NCBI GenBank assembly: GCA_963558565.1
Contig: CAUWGX010000002.1
Coordinates: 219,331-283,330, forward strand
Origin: Atopostipes sp963558565
GTDB lineage: Bacteria; Bacillota; Bacilli; Lactobacillales; Carnobacteriaceae_A
Length of the DNA stretch: 64,000 nucleotides
Direction: 5' to 3'
Shown: positions 60,346-64,000 of the stretch, piece after piece
Layout: the number at the start of each line of letters is the position of its first letter
Position numbering within the stretch: position 1 is the first letter of the stretch
Position numbers and translations under genes: made by a program
The notes under the pieces: generated by a model
The model's input: only the letters and a program-made list of their open reading frames with translations
What the model was told of the DNA's origin: nothing
The model's database searches: none

Positions 60346-61677
60346 ATGTTTTCTGAAAAAATTAAAATGAATATAAAAAAAGGTTTATTAGCAGGGGTTT
60401 CATCCACAGCATTATTTGCCACACTCTTACCAGGAACAATCAATACAGTAGAAGCGAGTGCGCCGGATATTGAATCAAAAGCCTCTATTACTGTAGATTT
60501 TGAGACAGGACAAATTTTGCAAGGAGAGGCGATTGATGAACCTTTAGGGATTGCTTCGATGACAAAGATGTTAGTAGAATACATTGTCTTTGAAGAAATC
60601 GAAGCAGGGAATTTGGCTTGGGACGAAGAAATAACGATCAGTGACCATGCTTATGAGATTAGTCAAAACTATGTCTTATCAAACGTTCCATTACGAGCTG
60701 GAGATACATATACGTTAGAAGAATTATATGAAGCCATGGCTATTTATTCTGCGAATGGTGCGACGATTGCGATTGCTGAGCACATTGCGGGATCAGAACC
60801 GGCTTTTGTTGATCGCATGATAGAGACGGTAGAATCTTTTGGCATTACCGATGCTCAATTATATAATTCAACGGGGTTAAATAACGAAGATTTAAATGAA
60901 AATGTTTATCCGGGTTCTTCAGCAACGGATGAAAACACAATGAGTGCACGTTCTTCAGCCATCATTGCGGATCGCATCCTTACTGATTATCCTGAAGTAT
61001 TAGAAGTAGCCAGCATTCCACGTAAGACATTCCGACCAGATACAGTAGATGAAGTAGAGATGACGAACTGGAACTGGATGTTAGAAGGTTTAATTGCTGA
61101 GCGACCAAATGTTGATGGTCTAAAAACAGGGACAACGCTTCAAGCAGGTGCTACTTTTACGGGAACTGCCGAAGAAGATGGTCGCCGCTTAATTACGGTT
61201 GTTTTAAACTCTGGTGACGACAAAATGACTCGTTTTGTTGAAACAGATAAAATGTTAGATTTTGGATTTGATGAATGGGAAATGCAAAATGTAACCGATC
61301 AGTGGGCAGAAAACTTTGAATATGAGCCACTAACGGTGACAAACGGTCAAGAAGACACTGTAAACTATGAACCAAGTGAAGCTTTAGAAATGCTTATCCA
61401 ACGAGAGGATAATGTGGAAGAAGAAGTATCTTATTCCGTTGTCTGGGATCCAGATATTGTAAATGAAGATGGCACCATTGCCGCACCTTTTGATGAAGGA
61501 ATGGAAATTGGTGAGCTCGTTGTTGAATATACAGGAAATGAGCATGGTTACTTAGGAGAAGATCAGATGAGTTCTGTCCCTCTAGTAACTTCTGAACCGG
61601 TAGCAAAATCAGGCATCTTTAGCCAGGCATGGAGCTGGGTAGCCGGTATCTTTGATAGCTTTGCGAGTCGCTTTTAA
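60346..61677 (+). CDS. dacA: D-alanyl-D-alanine carboxypeptidase (PBP5 type)
   Basis: A 443-residue low-molecular-weight penicillin-binding protein that trims the terminal D-Ala of peptidoglycan stems. A signal peptide ends near VEAS (residue about 37). The active-site motifs are SMTK, SAN in IYSANGAT and KTG in DGLKTGTT. A C-terminal beta domain follows, and the last 20 residues (AWSWVAGIFDSFASRF in part) are an amphipathic membrane anchor. The ATG at 60346 is chosen because AAGGAG precedes it. It lies between a VanRS-like system and serS. Confidence 0.92.
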   Translation: MFSEKIKMNIKKGLLAGVSSTALFATLLPGTINTVEASAPDIESKASITVDFETGQILQGEAIDEPLGIASMTKMLVEYIVFEEIEAGNLAWDEEITISDHAYEISQNYVLSNVPLRAGDTYTLEELYEAMAIYSANGATIAIAEHIAGSEPAFVDRMIETVESFGITDAQLYNSTGLNNEDLNENVYPGSSATDENTMSARSSAIIADRILTDYPEVLEVASIPRKTFRPDTVDEVEMTNWNWMLEGLIAERPNVDGLKTGTTLQAGATFTGTAEEDGRRLITVVLNSGDDKMTRFVETDKMLDFGFDEWEMQNVTDQWAENFEYEPLTVTNGQEDTVNYEPSEALEMLIQREDNVEEEVSYSVVWDPDIVNEDGTIAAPFDEGMEIGELVVEYTGNEHGYLGEDQMSSVPLVTSEPVAKSGIFSQAWSWVAGIFDSFASRF

Positions 61678-61785
61678 CCTTTAGTTGCTCAATGGAAGCC
61701 GAGCTTTATTCATGCTAAAGTTAATATAAATAAAATTTGTTCTAATATAAAAAGTAAATGTTGAAAAATAAAGGAGTGTTGCTTC

Positions 61786-63075
61786 ATGCTGGACATGAAA
61801 CTTATTCGAAATGACTTTGAAAAAGCTGCAGAATTATTAAAAAAACGTGGTGTCGATAAAGAAGAAATTGCTCGTTTAAAAGAAATTGATGAGCGCCGTC
61901 GCAAACTGATTCAAAAATCTGAAAAGCTAAAGAGCAAGCGGAATGAAGTATCAAAAGAAATTGCGGAAAAGAAACGCAATAATGAATCTGCGGATGATGT
62001 GATTCAGTCCATGCAAGAAGTAAGCAAGGAAATTAAGCAAATCGATAAAGAATTAGAAAAAGCGGAGAAAGAAACATGGGATATTTCAACAGGCTTACCT
62101 AATTTTCCTCATGAATCTGTTCCGGTTGGAGAAACAGAGGAGGATAACGAAGAAGTCAGTCGTTGGGGCGATGCGCTCATCAGCCGTCCAGGTGATGAAC
62201 CAAAACCGCATTGGGATCTAGGGGAAGATCTAGGTATTTTAGATTTTGCACGGGGCGCCAAAGTTGCTCAAAGTCGTTTTCTTTATTATTTAGGTGCGGG
62301 TGCACGTTTAGAACGCGCACTTTATAATTTCATGTTAGACGTTCAAACGAAAGAGCATGGTTATACAGAAGTGATCACTCCTTATATTGTTAATGACGAA
62401 TCGATGTTTGCCACAGGGCAGTTTCCGAAATTTAAAGAAGATGTTTATGAATTGGAAAATGAAAACTTAACATTAATCCCAACAGCGGAAGTGCCATTGA
62501 CGAACTTTTATCGAGACGAGATTTTAAATGAAGCGGATCTTCCGAAGTATTTCACAGCGATGAGTCCTAGCTTTCGTTCGGAAGCAGGGAGCGCAGGACG
62601 TGATACCCGAGGATTAATCCGTCTTCATCAGTTCCATAAAGTTGAATTGGTAAAATTTGCGAAACCTGAAGAATCTTACGATGAGTTAGAGAAGATGACG
62701 CGTGACGCTGAAACCATTTTAGAAAAACTGGAATTACCTTATCGACGTGTTGTACTATCTACTGGGGATATGGGCTTTGCCGCTGCTAAAACCTATGATA
62801 TTGAAGTGTGGATGCCGGCGCAAAATACTTACCGTGAAATCAGTTCTTGCTCAAATACAGAAGATTTCCAAGCTCGTCGGGGAATGATTCGTTTCCGTCG
62901 TGAAGAAAATAATCGAATCGAGTACGCGCATACTTTAAATGGTTCTGGACTTGCTGTAGGACGTGCCTTTGCCGCTATTTTAGAAAATTACCAACAAGCA
63001 GATGGCTCAATTAAAATTCCTGATGTCTTAGTCCCTTATATGGATGGTATGGAATATATTACAGCTGAAAAATAA
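61786..63075 (+). CDS. serS: Serine--tRNA ligase
   Basis: A 429-residue class II synthetase that charges tRNA-Ser. Residues 1-100 form the long antiparallel coiled-coil arm that grips the tRNA. Motif 2 includes SPSFRSEAGSAGRDTRGLIRLHQFHKVE, and motif 3 is LNGSGLAVGRAFAAILENYQ. Length is normal. The ATG follows AAAGGAG. No T-box leader is visible in the 108 bases upstream, so it may be cotranscribed with dacA. A terminator follows. Confidence 0.96.
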   Translation: MLDMKLIRNDFEKAAELLKKRGVDKEEIARLKEIDERRRKLIQKSEKLKSKRNEVSKEIAEKKRNNESADDVIQSMQEVSKEIKQIDKELEKAEKETWDISTGLPNFPHESVPVGETEEDNEEVSRWGDALISRPGDEPKPHWDLGEDLGILDFARGAKVAQSRFLYYLGAGARLERALYNFMLDVQTKEHGYTEVITPYIVNDESMFATGQFPKFKEDVYELENENLTLIPTAEVPLTNFYRDEILNEADLPKYFTAMSPSFRSEAGSAGRDTRGLIRLHQFHKVELVKFAKPEESYDELEKMTRDAETILEKLELPYRRVVLSTGDMGFAAAKTYDIEVWMPAQNTYREISSCSNTEDFQARRGMIRFRREENNRIEYAHTLNGSGLAVGRAFAAILENYQQADGSIKIPDVLVPYMDGMEYITAEK

Positions 63076-63095
63076 TACATGATTTGTGCATCACT

Positions 63096-63124
63096 AAAGC
63101 CTCTCTTTTGCGAGAGGTTTTTTA
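63096..63124 (+). terminator. Terminator after serS
   Basis: CCTCTC pairs with GAGAGG, extended by A/T and G-U pairs, with T6 following. Confidence 0.8.
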
Positions 63125-63136
63125 AATCGTTATAAT
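63108..63136 (+). promoter_or_regulatory. Candidate promoter of msrA
   Basis: TTGCGA (63108-63113), 17 bases, TATAAT (63131-63136). Its -35 overlaps the serS terminator stem; the leader would be about 110 bases. Confidence 0.45.
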
Positions 63137-63254
63137 AGGAGTGTGTGGAAGAATGTCCTCTAGCGCGAAAGGAACTCAAAGTCTGGTATTTAATTGAAAC
63201 ATTGAATATAAATGATAATGAGTTATTCTAAGAGTAAACAAAGGAGAAATAGAT

Positions 63255-63791
63255 ATGGCAGATTATAAAAAAGCAGTATTTGCAGGCGGATGCTTTTGGT
63301 GCATGGTTCAACCTTTTGATTCCTTACCAGGTATTGAGGGTGTAGTTTCTGGATATACAGGTGGACATGTTAAGAATCCTTCTTATCGAGAAGTTGTTCG
63401 TGGAACAACTGGACATACAGAAGCGGTTGAAATCACTTATGATCCAGAAAAAATCTCTTACAAAGATTTAGTCGAAATCTATTGGCGTCAAACAGACCCA
63501 ACAGATGCTAGTGGTCAATTTGCTGATCGTGGCGATAGTTACCGCCCAGTGATTTATTATAGTGATGAAGAAGAACGAAAAATCGCAGAAGAATCAAAAC
63601 AAGACCTGGAAGAAAATGGACCATTCTCAGATCCTATTGTTGTCAGTATTGAACCGATTCAACCGTTTTACCCAGCGGAAGAAGAGCATCAAGACTTTTA
63701 TAAAAAACAGCCTGAACATTATCAAAGATACAGTGTCGGCTCAGGAAGAGTGCCTTTTTTAGAAAAACACTGGAATTCTGAAAATAAATAA
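63255..63791 (+). CDS. msrA: Peptide-methionine (S)-S-oxide reductase
   Basis: A 178-residue enzyme that repairs oxidised methionine in proteins using thioredoxin. The catalytic motif GCFWC is at residues 12-16, with Cys13 as the nucleophile; GYTGGHVKNPSYREV, TGHTEAVE and FWRQ-like YWRQTDPTDASGQFADRG complete the signature. The Gly usually following GCFW is Cys here. The MsrB domain is absent, as in many stand-alone MsrA proteins. It follows AAAGGAG and has its own promoter-like sequence. Confidence 0.94.
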   Translation: MADYKKAVFAGGCFWCMVQPFDSLPGIEGVVSGYTGGHVKNPSYREVVRGTTGHTEAVEITYDPEKISYKDLVEIYWRQTDPTDASGQFADRGDSYRPVIYYSDEEERKIAEESKQDLEENGPFSDPIVVSIEPIQPFYPAEEEHQDFYKKQPEHYQRYSVGSGRVPFLEKHWNSENK

Positions 63792-63873
63792 GGTATAATA
63801 GAAGTCCGGGAAAATTTAAGTTTTCTTGGAAAAACAAAAAATATAGATTTTTTAAAAGAATTTGAAAAAATGG

Positions 63874-63902
63874 TTGACATTCTTAAATAAAATATGTAAT
63901 AT
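63874..63902 (+). promoter_or_regulatory. Strong promoter driving the 5S rRNA gene
   Basis: A consensus TTGACA (63874-63879), 17 bases, TAATAT (63897-63902). The transcript would start near 63909. A small stem, TGCTG with CAGCA (63911-63927), follows and may aid 5S processing. Confidence 0.75.
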
Positions 63903-63936
63903 ATAGTAGTTGCTGTGATACGCAGCAGTTAAACAA

Positions 63937-64000
63937 GTGTGGTAGTGATAGCAAGAAGGATCCACCTGTTCCCATACCGAACACAGCCGTTAAGCTTCTT
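63937..64000 (+). rRNA. rrf: 5S ribosomal RNA (partial, 5' end)
   Basis: The sequence from about 63938 matches the start of Lactobacillales 5S rRNA: TGTGGTAGTGATAGC, AGAAGGATCCACCTG, TTCCCATACCGAACAC and the TTAAGCTTCTT loop. It runs off the window. No 16S or 23S precedes it: a strong promoter lies only about 35 bases upstream. Confidence 0.93.

Noticed and set aside
61678..61785. T-box leader before serS
   Set aside because: The gap is only 108 bases, too short for a T-box, and lacks its conserved core.
63800..63835. Terminator after msrA
   Set aside because: A 9-bp stem with two G-U pairs exists but is followed by A-rich sequence, so it is not convincing as a terminator.
1..64000. Mobile elements, CRISPR arrays and tRNA genes
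   Set aside because: No transposase, integrase, regular spaced repeats or tRNA cloverleaf was recognised by reading both strands; a computed scan could still reveal short relics.

Overview
Low-GC Gram-positive DNA, most likely from the Lactobacillales and, within it, a Carnobacteriaceae-type organism (Alkalibacterium/Marinilactibacillus-like). Reasons: strong AGGAGG ribosome binding sites, frequent TTG starts, TTGACA/TATAAT promoters, a lysine/ornithine-type MurE next to D-aspartate ligases and an aspartate racemase, an N5-(carboxyethyl)ornithine synthase remnant, very acidic proteins, and a catabolic locus rich in uronate and glycoside genes. The genus is inference. No phage, insertion sequence, CRISPR array or tRNA was seen; the window ends inside a 5S rRNA gene.

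Layout. 0-7.4 kb: a D-2-hydroxyacid dehydrogenase, an FtsX-type ABC exporter with a divergent TetR regulator, and glycerol dehydrogenase. 7.4-11 kb (minus strand): a UPF0178 protein and a glycosyltransferase/VTT-membrane-protein/glycosyltransferase group that looks like glycolipid synthesis. 11.3-15.4 kb: trpS, an acetamidase-like protein and the YibE/YibF pair. 15.4-20 kb: a YczE-like/dehydrogenase/TIM-barrel operon, a GH2 remnant, a stand-alone SRA-like protein and a HAD phosphatase. 20-25 kb: two D-aspartate-ligase paralogues, aspartate racemase and a MurE-type ligase, together a cell-wall cross-bridge cluster.

25-48 kb is one large hexuronate/glycoside island. It holds an IclR regulator; a GPH symporter; three Gfo/Idh/MocA oxidoreductases with a TIM-barrel isomerase/epimerase; KDG kinase; a three-part sensor (binding lipoprotein, YesM-like kinase, YesN-like regulator) divergent from an EIIC permease whose EIIB-like head has no cysteine; a FadR-type GntR regulator; and kdgA-uxaC-uxuA-uxuB-GPH symporter-HAD-GH3. 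A palindrome with core CATC-N-GATG sits at four promoters in this island (before the first symporter, the first oxidoreductase, gntR and kdgA), so the GntR protein probably controls all of it as one regulon, with cre-like sites layered on top. Glucuronate would go through fructuronate, mannonate and KDG to KDPG, then pyruvate and glyceraldehyde-3-phosphate. The oxidoreductase/TIM-barrel set may be a feeder route that opens or remodels a uronate glycoside by oxidation and elimination; that part is hypothesis and is the best candidate for an undescribed system.

48-64 kb is mostly housekeeping: a carboxyethylornithine synthase gene broken by one amber codon, an acidic membrane-anchored protein, an Mga-like regulator, a decayed gene, a NERD-domain protein, xpt-pbuX behind PurBox-like sites, a YidD with an unusually long C-terminus, thiT behind a TPP riboswitch, a class A sortase, a VanRS-like two-component system, a DacA-type carboxypeptidase, serS, msrA, and a strong promoter running directly into 5S rRNA.
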